The notes: generated by a model not told the origin, from the sequence alone. 12,915 nt of DNA from Bacteroidales bacterium (GCA_028696755.1 JAQVGK010000038.1:1-12915); one strand, 5' to 3'. Counted from the stretch's first letter, positions 1 to 7,731 are shown. Program-made: numbers and translations.

Positions 1-1936
1 CAACCTCAAATACCAAACGACGGATTTTAGGTTTTGGCTTAAGATATACTTTTATTACCTCTGCTTCTCCGTTTGGATTTGCGGTAAAATATGCAATTTT
101 TGATCCTTCAGCTCCTTTTGTTACATCGTATTCCTTATCACGAGTAATACCCGTAACTGCAAAACGCTTGATGTAAAAAACACTAGATCTGCCATCGCGA
201 TAAGCAAGATTGTAAATTGTACGTTTATCGTTTTTCTTAAACACATTTACATATAAAATATCTTTACCGAAAAATGCCTTGTCAGAAACTTTCGAGATTA
301 TGTATTTACCATCCTTACGGAAGACAATAACATCGTCAATATCTGAGCAATCGCAAACGTACTCATCTTTTTTAAGCCCATAGCCAACAAAACCTTCTTT
401 ATAATTTACATAAAGTTTTTCGTTTGCAACGGCAACCTGAGCAGTGTCTATAGTATCAAAATTACGGATTTCGGTTTTGCGTTCTCTACCCTCCGAATAC
501 TTTTCTTTTATGCGCTTATAATAAGCGATAGTGTAGTTAATCAGGTTGTCTAAGTCGTTTTGCACTTTCTTAATCTCGTCGAGAATAGATAAAAGATCTT
601 CTTCTGCTTTATCACTATTAAAGCGTAGAATTCTCTTCATTCTAATTTCGAGCAACTTCAACAGATCGTCGCGTGTAATTTCTCGAACAAGTTGGAGTTT
701 GTGCTCGATAGCTTTTGAATGGATAAAGTCGAGTGCCGCATCAGTTGACTTAGCGTTTTCGTAATCTTTTTCCTTATAAATCCGTTTCTCGATAAACCAT
801 TTTTCGAGCGATAGAGAATGCCATTCTTCTTCGAGCTCCGATTTTTTTATCAGAAGCTCCTGGCGTAACAACTCCTTAGTGTTTACAACCGAAAGTTGTA
901 AAATTTCAGTCACTCCTAAAAAGCGAGGTTTCTCATCATCAATTACGCAAGAGTTTGGAGCAAGCGAGACTTCACATTTTGAGAAGGCATATAGAGCGTC
1001 GATTGTTTTATCGGTTGAAACACCAGCAGGTAGATGAACTAGTATTTCTACGAACTCGGCAGTATTATCATCAATCTTGCGAATTTGGATTTTCTTTTTG
1101 TCACTAGCTGCTATAATCGACTCAATAACCGACGTAGTTGTTTCGCCAAAAGGAATATCTTTGATAACTAGTGTCTTTTTGTCAATCTTTTCGATTTTCG
1201 CACGTACACGTACACGCCCACCTCTTAAGCCATCGTTATATTTGCTAAAATCTGCATATCCACCAGTTGGAAAATCAGGAAATAACTCAAACTCGCGCTC
1301 TTCAAGAGTAGCAATACATGCATCTAAAAGTTCGATAAAATTATGTGGGAGAATTTTAGAAGCAAGACCTACAGCAATACCTTCGACTCCCTGAGCGAGA
1401 AGAAGCGGAAATTTTACGGGCAGAGTAACGGGTTCTTTGTTTCTGCCATCATAAGAAGCTTTCCATTCGGTAGTTTTAGGATTAAAAACAACATCCAAAG
1501 CAAATTTCGATAATCTTGCCTCAATATATCGGGATGCAGCGGCGGAGTCGCCAGTAAGAATATTTCCCCAGTTTCCCTGACAATCCACAAGAATATCTTT
1601 TTGACCAAGCTGAACCAAAGCATCTCCGATTGAAGCATCTCCATGAGGATGATACTGCATTGTATGTCCAACAATGTTAGCAACCTTGTTGTAACGTCCA
1701 TCGTCGAGTTGCTTCATTGCGTGCATCAATCGCCGCTGAACTGGCTTAAAACCATCATAAACATGCGGAACGGCGCGCTCCAGAATTACATAAGATGCAT
1801 AATCCAAAAACCAATCCTGAAACATCCCTTTAAGTCGGGTAATTTTAGGTTCGTCGGATTCATGGATCTCGGCTGGTACAAACCCTTCTCCGTTTTCCTG
1901 CAATCCTTCCGGTTTATTATTTATTTCATCACTCAT
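1..1936 (-). CDS. parC: DNA topoisomerase IV subunit A (ParC), partial at the C-terminal end
   Basis: This is the breakage-reunion subunit of topoisomerase IV, which pairs with ParE to decatenate daughter chromosomes. The ATG at 1936 opens a frame running off the window edge after 645 codons. My translation shows the winged-helix/tower core: FKPVQRRLMHAM (about 63-74), the YHPHGDASIGDAL helix (about 95-107), GNWGN (121-125), and SRYIEARL (135-142) with Y137 as the expected DNA-linking tyrosine. A charged coiled-coil-like stretch at about 360-490 and the start of the beta-pinwheel region follow. Bacteroidota ParC is usually nearly 900 residues, so roughly a quarter is missing. ParC fits better than GyrA because parE lies just 33 bp upstream and the N-terminal sequence (FQDWFLDYASYVILERAVPHV) is of the ParC type. 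The residue at the position of E. coli GyrA Ser83 is Ala101; Asp105 matches Asp87. No Shine-Dalgarno motif is evident, and co-transcription with parE is likely. Confidence 0.95.
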   Translation of the reverse strand, partial: MSDEINNKPEGLQENGEGFVPAEIHESDEPKITRLKGMFQDWFLDYASYVILERAVPHVYDGFKPVQRRLMHAMKQLDDGRYNKVANIVGHTMQYHPHGDASIGDALVQLGQKDILVDCQGNWGNILTGDSAAASRYIEARLSKFALDVVFNPKTTEWKASYDGRNKEPVTLPVKFPLLLAQGVEGIAVGLASKILPHNFIELLDACIATLEEREFELFPDFPTGGYADFSKYNDGLRGGRVRVRAKIEKIDKKTLVIKDIPFGETTTSVIESIIAASDKKKIQIRKIDDNTAEFVEILVHLPAGVSTDKTIDALYAFSKCEVSLAPNSCVIDDEKPRFLGVTEILQLSVVNTKELLRQELLIKKSELEEEWHSLSLEKWFIEKRIYKEKDYENAKSTDAALDFIHSKAIEHKLQLVREITRDDLLKLLEIRMKRILRFNSDKAEEDLLSILDEIKKVQNDLDNLINYTIAYYKRIKEKYSEGRERKTEIRNFDTIDTAQVAVANEKLYVNYKEGFVGYGLKKDEYVCDCSDIDDVIVFRKDGKYIISKVSDKAFFGKDILYVNVFKKNDKRTIYNLAYRDGRSSVFYIKRFAVTGITRDKEYDVTKGAEGSKIAYFTANPNGEAEVIKVYLKPKPKIRRLVFEV

Positions 1937-1969
1937 ACTTTTCTCAATTACTTCTGCTAAATAAAAATA

Positions 1970-3814
1970 CTAAACCTCTTCATCAACTCTAAGGTTATTT
2001 ATAATAAACTCCTGACGCTCGGGTGTATTTTTACCCATGTAAAACTCGAGCATTGCAGCAATCTGATCGGCTTTTGATAGTGTAACCGGATCGAGTCGAA
2101 TATCTTTCCCAATAAAATTCTTAAACTCATCGGGCGAAATCTCTCCAAGACCTTTAAAACGTGTTATCTCAGGATTGTTTTTCAATTTTTTTATCGCTGC
2201 TTCCTTTTCCACTTCATCGTAACAATAAATTGTTTCTTGCTTGTTACGGACTCTAAAAAGAGGTGTTTGCAAGATAAACAGATGCCCCTGCTTTAAAATA
2301 TCGGGAAAAAACTGAAGGAAAAAAGTTATCAATAACAGTCTGATGTGCATACCGTCAACATCGGCATCAGTTGCAATAACTACATTTTGATATCTGATAT
2401 TTTCGATTCCTTCTTCAATGTTTAGAGCTGCTTGCAGTAGATTAAATTCTTCGTTTTGGTAAACCACTTTTTTGGTTTCTCCATAAGTATTTAGAGGTTT
2501 TCCCTTAAGGCTGAATACTGCTTGAGTGTTTACGTCCCTAGATTTAGTGATAGAACCACTAGCCGAGTCGCCCTCGGTGATAAAAATTGTTGTATCGTAG
2601 CGTCTTTCGTCGTTTGAATTATAATGAATGCGACAATCACGAAGTTTACGATTATGCAGACTTACTTTCTTTGCTCTTTCGCGCGCCAGTTTCTGAATTC
2701 CAGCAATAGCTTTTCTATCTTTTTCCGAAGCTAGAATCTTTTTCTGTAGAATATCGGCTGTAGTTGGATTTTTATGAAGAAAATCATCCAACTTCTTCAT
2801 AAAGTCAAAAATATAATTTCGAACGGTAACACCTTCTGGATTCATATCACGTGAGCCCAGTTTTGTTTTTGTTTGCGACTCGAAAATTGGCTCTACAACC
2901 CTGATGCTGATAGCCGCAATAATACTTTGGCGAATATCGTTTGCGTCGTAATCCTTTCGGTAAAAATCGCGGATTGTCTTAATATATGCCTCGCGAAATG
3001 CCGAAAGGTGAGTTCCGCCCTGAGTAGTGTTCTGTCCGTTAACAAAAGAGTAGTATTCTTCGCTGTACTGATCGCCGTGAGTTATAGCAATTTCGAAATC
3101 CTCATCCTTAAGATGAATAATCGGATAAATTGGTTCTTGGTTAAGATTTTCTTGCAAAAGATCAAGTAATCCATTACGAGAGAAAAATCTTGTTCCATTA
3201 AAATTTATCGAAAGGCCTGTGTTCAGATAAGTATAATTTCTCAACATAGTTTCGATAAAATCGTTGATGTAATTATATTTACCAAAAACCTCCTCATCTG
3301 GTGTAAACACAACCAATGTTCCATTCGCCGATTGAGTATCAACAAGAGGAGTCTCTGAAATTAGTTTTCCTTTGGAAAATTCAGCTGTATTCTTTTTGCC
3401 ATCGCGGTACGATGAAACTTTAAATGCAGACGAGAGCGCATTAACTGCTTTTACCCCTACACCATTCAGACCAACCGATTTTTGAAATACTTTAGAATCA
3501 TATTTTGCTCCGGTATTCATTTTCGAGACTACGTCAACAAGCTTACCTTGCGGGATACCACGACCATAATCTCTAATCGACATTGTATGCCCTTCGAGTT
3601 TAATGTCGATATTTTTACCAAAGCCCATTGCGAATTCATCGATAGAATTATCGATAACCTCTTTTATGAGAATATAGATACCGTCCTCACGCGATTTTCC
3701 ATCGCCGAGTTTGCCGATATACATACCTGGGCGTCGCCTTATATGCTCTTCCCAATCGAGGGTTTGAATACTTTCTTCTGTATATTTTCCAACCATTTGT
3801 GCAGTCTTTTCCAT
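1970..3814 (-). CDS. parE: DNA topoisomerase IV subunit B (ParE)
   Basis: This is the ATPase subunit of topoisomerase IV, 614 residues, a normal length for ParE. The GHKL ATP-binding domain comes first: [10 protein letters not shown] (51-60) supplies the catalytic Glu52 and Mg-binding Asn56, DYGRGIP (82-88) is the G1 box, and [14 protein letters not shown] (115-128) is the glycine-rich lid. A transducer domain follows, with QTKTKLGS (314-321). The TOPRIM metal site is EGDSASGS (414-421, Glu415) plus DADVDG (483-488), and RFKGLGE (552-558) lies in the C-terminal part. The large insertion of proteobacterial GyrB is absent. Its stop lies 33 bp before the parC start, so the two form an operon. 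The ATG at 3814 leaves about 15 residues before the conserved [14 protein letters not shown] segment, a usual arrangement. A perfect TAnnTTTG box ends only 7 bp upstream of the ATG, implying a very short leader. Confidence 0.97.
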   Translation of the reverse strand: MEKTAQMVGKYTEESIQTLDWEEHIRRRPGMYIGKLGDGKSREDGIYILIKEVIDNSIDEFAMGFGKNIDIKLEGHTMSIRDYGRGIPQGKLVDVVSKMNTGAKYDSKVFQKSVGLNGVGVKAVNALSSAFKVSSYRDGKKNTAEFSKGKLISETPLVDTQSANGTLVVFTPDEEVFGKYNYINDFIETMLRNYTYLNTGLSINFNGTRFFSRNGLLDLLQENLNQEPIYPIIHLKDEDFEIAITHGDQYSEEYYSFVNGQNTTQGGTHLSAFREAYIKTIRDFYRKDYDANDIRQSIIAAISIRVVEPIFESQTKTKLGSRDMNPEGVTVRNYIFDFMKKLDDFLHKNPTTADILQKKILASEKDRKAIAGIQKLARERAKKVSLHNRKLRDCRIHYNSNDERRYDTTIFITEGDSASGSITKSRDVNTQAVFSLKGKPLNTYGETKKVVYQNEEFNLLQAALNIEEGIENIRYQNVVIATDADVDGMHIRLLLITFFLQFFPDILKQGHLFILQTPLFRVRNKQETIYCYDEVEKEAAIKKLKNNPEITRFKGLGEISPDEFKNFIGKDIRLDPVTLSKADQIAAMLEFYMGKNTPERQEFIINNLRVDEEV

Positions 3815-3821
3815 AAGTGTA

Positions 3822-3829
3822 CAAAAGTA
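3822..3829 (-). promoter_or_regulatory. Bacteroidota -7 box for parE
   Basis: Read on the minus strand, the sequence is TACTTTTG, an exact match to the Bacteroidota consensus TAnnTTTG. It sits 7 bp before the parE ATG, so transcription should begin within a few bases of the start codon and the mRNA would be nearly leaderless. No convincing TTTG element is found about 19 bp further upstream, so the -33 half is weak or absent. Exact motif and position are seen directly; promoter activity is inferred. Confidence 0.6.
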
Positions 3830-4000
3830 TCAGTAAAATCTGAATAAAATACAGTTATAATCAGCGAAATATTAACATTTTTACGTTGATAATCGGTTAA
3901 TAAAAACGACGTGTTCTGGCGTAGTAGAAAATGTTTTCACTAATGATTAGGGAATTTATTAAACTCGTCGTTCACTGCGTTCTCTCCTCGTTTTTTTATC

Positions 4001-4056
4001 CACTAATTACACTAATTTTCACTAATTTTTCTAATAAGTGCTAATTAGTGTAATTA
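4001..4056. repeat. CACTAATT repeats with a 14-bp perfect inverted repeat
   Basis: TAATTACACTAATT at 4004-4017 is exactly reverse-complementary to AATTAGTGTAATTA at 4043-4056, with 25 bp between the arms. The octamer CACTAATT begins at 4001, 4010 and 4020, giving a short, roughly 9-10 bp tandem array, and its complement AATTAGTG lies at 4043-4050. The middle copy can also pair with that arm, so alternative hairpins are possible. The stem is AT-rich with no following T tract on the minus strand, so it is not a standard intrinsic terminator. Confidence 0.6.
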
Positions 4057-4064
4057 CCTTCGGT

Positions 4065-4171
4065 GAGGGCTAAAGCCGTTCGTAGACAGAAGTTTGGTAC
4101 TCAGAGTAAGCACAGCTTACGTAGAGATCCTTTTAATGACTACGTCGAGGGCTAAAGCCGTTCGTGGACAG
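4065..4171. repeat. Two 25-bp direct repeats bounding a dyad-rich 57-bp core (REP/MITE-like)
   Basis: A 25-bp sequence beginning GAGGGCTAAAGCCGTTCGT and ending GACAG occurs at 4065-4089 and 4147-4171, with one mismatch (A at 4084, G at 4166). Each copy contains the palindrome GGCTAAAGCC (4068-4077 and 4150-4159). The core between them has further dyads: TACTC-A-GAGTA (4098-4108), GTAAGC-ACA-GCTTAC (4106-4120), and ACGTAG/CTACGT (4119-4124 with 4140-4145). The second copy ends 15 bp from the dehydratase stop codon. The structure resembles small non-autonomous palindromic elements dispersed in Bacteroidota genomes, but copy number elsewhere cannot be seen here. Confidence 0.65.
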
Positions 4172-4186
4172 TTTTTCTCGCTTAGA

Positions 4187-6076
4187 TTACTCAACACTAT
4201 CAGCATCAAGAACCTCGAATACAGAGTTTTTGCTTATAAATTCGGGAACAATTTGCTTCATTTTCTTAACGATTTCGAACTTATCAGCATTTTTTGCAAG
4301 TGCAATCAATGTAGTAATTTCGGAAGATACTTCGTTGGCAGCATATTGTCTTACCTTCGCAATCATAATTTGTGAATGGTAAGTTGGAAGAGTATTTTCT
4401 TTGTTTGCCAAAAGCTCTTCGTAAAGTTTTTCGCCTGGTCTTAATCCTGTAACTTTTATCTGTATGTCGCGTCCTGGTTTTAAGCCAGATAGTGAAATCA
4501 TCTTTTGTGCAAGGTTAATAATTTTCACAGAATCGCCCATGTCGAAAATAAAGATTTCGCCACCTTCGCCCATATTTCCGGCTTCGAGAACAAGCTGACA
4601 AGCTTCTGGAATAGTCATAAAAAATCGTGTAACATCTGGGTGCGTAACGGTAACTGGGCCACCAGATTCGATTTGTTTGCGAAAACGAGGAATAACAGAA
4701 CCATTCGAACCAAGAACATTACCAAAACGAGTGGTAATAAATTTAGTCGAAACACTGCCACTAAGTGATTGAATGTAAATTTCGGCTATACGCTTGCTTG
4801 CACCCATTACATTAGTTGGATTAACAGCTTTGTCGGTGCTAACCATAACAAATTTCATAGCAGAATATTTAACTGCAGCATCAGCTATAATCTTTGTTCC
4901 ATTAACATTTGTACTTATTGCTTCGGCAGGATGACTTTCCATCATTGGGACATGCTTATAGGCAGCGGCATGATAAACATAATCAGGTCGATACTCATTA
5001 AATACCGAATCAACAAGTTTTTCGTTTCGTATATCACCGATTACAATCTCGATATTGCTAAAATTCAGTTTTTCGCGAACTTCAAGCTCAATATCATAAA
5101 GAGGTGATTCTGCAATATCAAAAAGAACGATTTTTTTCGGCATAAATCCAGTGAGCTGTCGCACAATTTCGCTACCAATAGAACCTGCCGCTCCTGTAAC
5201 CAAAATGGTTTTATTAAGAAGATTCTTTCGGATACCGTCTTTATTCATTTTAATCTCGGCACGTTCGAGCAAATCTTCGATGCGTATATTTTTGAGCTGA
5301 TTGATATTGAACTCGCCGTTTATCCAAGCCGAAACGTTAGGAATTGTTTTAACTTCGACATCGCGACTAAGACAGGTTTCGATGACATAATTTTTTCGTG
5401 TAACAGATACTCCCTTATCAGAAATAATAACTACAGATACTTTCTTTTCATCCAATATCTTTTTCAGATCTTTTAACTGATAAACTTTAACTCCGTCGAT
5501 TTTACTGCCTTTCATCTTATTGTGATGATCGATAAATCCTACAACTCGGTATTTTGTCTTGCTGTTACGATCGAATGCTTTTTTTGTAATAAGTGCCAGC
5601 TCGCCGGATCCATAAATCAACACATTATCGCTTTCTTTCTTTGGATTGTTAAATTCCATAAAAATATTTTTAAGCAGCAATCTCGAAAAAGAAAGGACGA
5701 AAGCTGTTACAAAAAAATCAATAATTAGAACAGAAATTGGAATAAGATATTTATCATGAATTGCAAGACTTATAAAGTTTATAAGCATCAAACTGGCAGA
5801 CCCGACAAACAGAACGCTTAAAATCCTGATAATATCTTTGGTGCCAGTATATCTAACCATTCCGGCGTATGTCTTTCCAACAAAGTAGGACAATGCTCTT
5901 ATGCCCAGCACTACGGCAACTACTAAAGGTAAAGCATCGTACTCGACATTTGGAATGGAAAAATTAAATCTTAAGTAATATGCAAGCACCAGAGAGAAAA
6001 AGCTGATGCACATATCAATGAGAAAAACTACCCATCGGGGCGTTATTCTGCGCAATATGTTAATGTTCAAATTCAC
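4187..6076 (-). CDS. Membrane-anchored UDP-sugar 4,6-dehydratase, CapD/WbpM/PglF type
   Basis: Enzymes of this family remove water from UDP-GlcNAc or a related nucleotide sugar to give 4-keto-6-deoxy sugars for capsule, O-antigen or glycoprotein glycans, acting at the cytoplasmic face of the inner membrane. The 629 residues match the long form. Four hydrophobic segments (about 15-35, 48-66, 84-105, 110-132) lead into a first Rossmann-like domain (VLIYGSGELAL, 152-162) and then the dehydratase domain with NAD-binding GAAGSIG (295-301), HAAAYKHVP (369-377), STDKA (413-417), MGASK (424-428) and RFGNVLGSNGSV (450-461). Ser413, Met424 and Lys428 fit the SMK catalytic triad described for WbpM, in which Met replaces the usual Tyr. 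The start is GTG at 6076; no ATG is available before the first membrane segment. A perfect TAnnTTTG box ends 4 bp before it. It stands alone, with no other glycan gene in the window, so the exact sugar is unknown. Confidence 0.9.
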   Translation of the reverse strand: MNLNINILRRITPRWVVFLIDMCISFFSLVLAYYLRFNFSIPNVEYDALPLVVAVVLGIRALSYFVGKTYAGMVRYTGTKDIIRILSVLFVGSASLMLINFISLAIHDKYLIPISVLIIDFFVTAFVLSFSRLLLKNIFMEFNNPKKESDNVLIYGSGELALITKKAFDRNSKTKYRVVGFIDHHNKMKGSKIDGVKVYQLKDLKKILDEKKVSVVIISDKGVSVTRKNYVIETCLSRDVEVKTIPNVSAWINGEFNINQLKNIRIEDLLERAEIKMNKDGIRKNLLNKTILVTGAAGSIGSEIVRQLTGFMPKKIVLFDIAESPLYDIELEVREKLNFSNIEIVIGDIRNEKLVDSVFNEYRPDYVYHAAAYKHVPMMESHPAEAISTNVNGTKIIADAAVKYSAMKFVMVSTDKAVNPTNVMGASKRIAEIYIQSLSGSVSTKFITTRFGNVLGSNGSVIPRFRKQIESGGPVTVTHPDVTRFFMTIPEACQLVLEAGNMGEGGEIFIFDMGDSVKIINLAQKMISLSGLKPGRDIQIKVTGLRPGEKLYEELLANKENTLPTYHSQIMIAKVRQYAANEVSSEITTLIALAKNADKFEIVKKMKQIVPEFISKNSVFEVLDADSVE

Positions 6077-6080
6077 AGAA

Positions 6081-6088
6081 CAAAGTTA
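6081..6088 (-). promoter_or_regulatory. Bacteroidota -7 box for the dehydratase gene
   Basis: The minus strand reads TAACTTTG, an exact TAnnTTTG match. Only 4 bp (TTCT) separate it from the GTG at 6076, so the expected transcription start falls at or next to that codon. Either the mRNA is leaderless or translation starts a little further in, for example at a TTG within the first eight codons. No clear -33 TTTG is seen at about 19 bp upstream. Confidence 0.55.
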
Positions 6089-6146
6089 TAATAAAAAAAT
6101 GAAATACGGAGGATAAAAAAAGAAAAGTTCGGAGGCGAAAGGCAGA

Positions 6147-6259
6147 AAACGGAAGTCAGAAGTCGGACGACAAAAAGCAGAACCCCGCAGGCATACTCAG
6201 TAATGCCAAATCACGGCACAAACCTTCTGTTATCTGATTTCTGTCTTCTGACTTCGTTT
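6147..6259. repeat. Long inverted repeat in the frr/dehydratase gap
   Basis: GAAGTCAGAAG at 6152-6162 is exactly complementary to CTTCTGACTTC at 6245-6255. The arms extend to AAACGGAAGTCAGAAG (6147-6162) against CTTCTGACTTCGTTT (6245-6259) if one base is bulged. The 82-bp loop carries a smaller GGCAT/ATGCC dyad (6190-6194 with 6203-6207). The left arm includes two GAAGTC(A/G) heptamers in tandem (6152-6165), and CGGA recurs at 6107, 6130, 6150 and 6164. The structure lies just downstream of frr in its direction of transcription and could fold in its 3' untranslated region. It lacks the T tract of a standard terminator. Confidence 0.5.
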
Positions 6260-6271
6260 AAAACAAAGATA

Positions 6272-6832
6272 TTAAACGGTCATAATTTCCTTTTCCTTAG
6301 CGGCAACAATTACATCAACTTTTTTGATATAATCTTCGTGAGTTTTATGCACGTCTTGTTCAGCATTTTTCGCCTCGTCTTCCGACAAGCCGTCTTTCTT
6401 CAGTTTTTTAAATTCTTCGATCGCATCGCGGCGTTCGTTACGAATAGCAACTTTTGCATTTTCGCCAAGTGCTTTTACCTGTTTGGCAAGTTGAGTACGA
6501 CGTTCTTCGGTTAGTGGCGGAACAAGGATTCTGATTACTTCGCCATTATTCGCAGGATTAAACCCAAGATTTGCGGCCATAATTGCTTTTTCGATAGCAG
6601 AAATTACCGATTTGTCCCAAGGCTGAATAAAAATTGTTTTGGCATCAGGTGTTGTCACGTTAGCAACCTGAGAGATCGGAGAAACTACACCATAGTATTC
6701 CACTCTTACACTGTCGAGCATTGCTGGAGATGCTTTGCCTGCTCTTATTTTTGACAATTCTTTTTCGAGATGTTCGATTGCCGAGTCCATCCCCTCCTTT
6801 GCTGCATCAATATACAATTCAAGTTCTTCCAT
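6272..6832 (-). CDS. frr: Ribosome recycling factor
   Basis: This protein splits the post-termination ribosome together with EF-G, releasing mRNA and the deacylated tRNA in the cytoplasm. At 186 residues it has the standard length. The tRNA-like fold is recognisable from a long N-terminal helix with KIRAGKASPAML (28-39), the central beta domain with VANVTTPDA (56-64) and IQPWDKS (69-75), NGEVIRILVPPLTEERR (96-112), and the C-terminal helices with VAIRNERRDA (128-137), which contain the conserved arginine cluster. The ATG at 6832 starts at the expected MEELELYI position. Its start is 15 bp after the pyrH stop on the same strand, the conserved pyrH-frr arrangement, and it probably relies on the pyrH promoter. 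Confidence 0.97.
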   Translation of the reverse strand: MEELELYIDAAKEGMDSAIEHLEKELSKIRAGKASPAMLDSVRVEYYGVVSPISQVANVTTPDAKTIFIQPWDKSVISAIEKAIMAANLGFNPANNGEVIRILVPPLTEERRTQLAKQVKALGENAKVAIRNERRDAIEEFKKLKKDGLSEDEAKNAEQDVHKTHEDYIKKVDVIVAAKEKEIMTV

Positions 6833-6847
6833 ATCTAGTTAAAGCTA

Positions 6848-7555
6848 TTAATTTGTTACTATTGTTCCAATATTTTCACCATTCAAAAGTTTTTCGAGAT
6901 TACCTTTTGTATCCATATCAAACACAACAACTGGCATGTTGTTTTCTTTACAAAGAGTAAACGATGTAAGGTCCATAACTTTAAGATTTAAGGCATATAC
7001 CTCATCAAAAGTAATTGTGTCGAACTTAACCGCCTTCGGATCTTTTTCTGGATCGGCTGTATAAACTCCATCAACTCGCGTACCTTTTAGGAAGACATCT
7101 GCTTCAATTTCAATTGCTCTTAATGCCGACGCTGTATCGGTAGAAAAATATGGATTTCCAGTTCCGCCCGATAAGATGCATACATATCCGTTAGCTAGCG
7201 ACTCCATTACAAGATGTTTGGCAAAACGTTCGCCTACAGATGCAATGCTTACGGCTGTGAAAACTTTTGTCTTAACACCAATTGATTCAAGAGCGCTTTG
7301 CAAAGCAAGCGAGTTAATCACTGTTGCAAGCATCCCCATTTGGTCGCCTTTTACGCGATCGAAACCCTTATTAACGCCAGATAAGCCTCGAAAAATATTT
7401 CCTCCACCGATAACAATTCCAATTTTCACCCCTTTTTCGGAGATTAGTTTTATTTGCTCAGCATAATCAAGCAAGCGCTGCTCGTCGATTCCCTGCTTTC
7501 CATCGCCGGCTAAAGATTCACCGCTAAGTTTTAATAATATTCTTTTGAATTTCAT
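6848..7555 (-). CDS. pyrH: Uridylate kinase (UMP kinase)
   Basis: PyrH phosphorylates UMP to UDP with ATP, the step that feeds UTP and CTP pools; the bacterial enzyme is a hexamer of the amino-acid-kinase fold. The 235 residues match the family. Visible signatures are LLKLSGESL (7-15), IVIGGGNIFRG (47-57), the UMP-binding GDQMGMLATVINSLAL (70-85), GGTGNPYFSTDTA (130-142) and the ATP-side TRVDGVYTADPEKDP (159-173). The ATG at 7555 places MKFKRILLKLSGES exactly where the family begins. frr follows 15 bp downstream. A perfect TAnnTTTG box lies 20 bp upstream, in the gap shared with divergent purD, so pyrimidine and purine genes diverge from one short regulatory region. Confidence 0.98.
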   Translation of the reverse strand: MKFKRILLKLSGESLAGDGKQGIDEQRLLDYAEQIKLISEKGVKIGIVIGGGNIFRGLSGVNKGFDRVKGDQMGMLATVINSLALQSALESIGVKTKVFTAVSIASVGERFAKHLVMESLANGYVCILSGGTGNPYFSTDTASALRAIEIEADVFLKGTRVDGVYTADPEKDPKAVKFDTITFDEVYALNLKVMDLTSFTLCKENNMPVVVFDMDTKGNLEKLLNGENIGTIVTN

Positions 7556-7575
7556 TTAAAAAATTTTTCTGGAGA

Positions 7576-7583
7576 CAAAAATA
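7576..7583 (-). promoter_or_regulatory. Bacteroidota -7 box for pyrH-frr
   Basis: The minus strand reads TATTTTTG, an exact TAnnTTTG match, ending 20 bp before the pyrH ATG. A weak TTG-containing element lies about 20-22 bp further upstream. The leader it predicts is short, A/T-rich and without a Shine-Dalgarno motif. Confidence 0.6.
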
Positions 7584-7614
7584 AATAAAATCCTTGTAAT
7601 TAAAACAATATGAT

Positions 7615-7660
7615 ATTTACAAAAAACATATTGCAAAAAATATGCATTTACAAAATGTAA
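7615..7660. promoter_or_regulatory. Candidate operator dyads in the purD/pyrH divergent region
   Basis: The decamer ATTTACAAAA occurs at 7615-7624 and 7646-7655, 31 bp apart, close to three helical turns. The second copy overlaps a perfect TTACA-AAA-TGTAA dyad (7648-7660). Between the two copies lies another dyad, CATATT-GCAAAA-AATATG (7627-7644). The cluster sits between the two divergent promoters, where a shared regulator could bind. The region is AT-rich, which makes chance repeats more likely, and no regulator is assigned. Confidence 0.3.
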
Positions 7661-7681
7661 GTTGGCGTGATTATCTAAAAC

Positions 7682-7712
7682 TTTCGCGCTTACCAAATTT
7701 TTCATATTTTTA
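7682..7712 (+). promoter_or_regulatory. Near-consensus Bacteroidota promoter for purD
   Basis: TTTC (7682-7685) and TATTTTTA (7705-7712) are separated by exactly 19 bp. Each differs at one base from the consensus TTTG-N19-TAnnTTTG. The -7 box ends 19 bp before the purD ATG, a spacing similar to that for pyrH and the YceD gene. Confidence 0.45.
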
Positions 7713-7731
7713 CGCCAAAATTTAGATTAGT

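Larger units (their letters stand above)
3830..4186. other. Gene-free gap between parE and the dehydratase gene, rich in repeats
   Basis: This gap separates two minus-strand genes and holds no credible coding sequence; short open frames here are low-complexity and lack homology-like motifs. From left to right it contains a 5-2-5 dyad GAAAATGTTTTC (3927-3938), a segment with GAACG and ACGAG repeated on the minus strand (about 3961-3991), three CACTAATT motifs with a 14-bp inverted repeat (4001-4056), and a 107-bp unit bounded by two 25-bp direct repeats (4065-4171). In a window where other gaps are under 200 bp, this one looks like an accumulation site for small dispersed repeats. It may also serve as the 3' untranslated region of the dehydratase gene. 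Confidence 0.6.

Noticed and set aside
1077..1394. Open frame on the plus strand inside parC
   Set aside because: It is antisense to a well-supported ParC coding region and the product is low-complexity with no recognisable motif. The same reasoning applies to the other frames opposite parE, the dehydratase, frr and pyrH genes.
4065..4171. Two direct repeats that could be a minimal CRISPR array
   Set aside because: There are only two copies, the separating segment is 57 bp and full of its own dyads, and no cas-like gene is present.
4094..4382. Short plus-strand frames spanning the 3' end of the dehydratase gene
   Set aside because: They overlap the coding region antisense and run through the repeat element; there is no promoter box or conserved motif.
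6190..6207. GGCAT/ATGCC hairpin as an intrinsic terminator for frr
   Set aside because: The stem is only 5 bp with an 8-base loop and no T tract follows directly on the minus strand.
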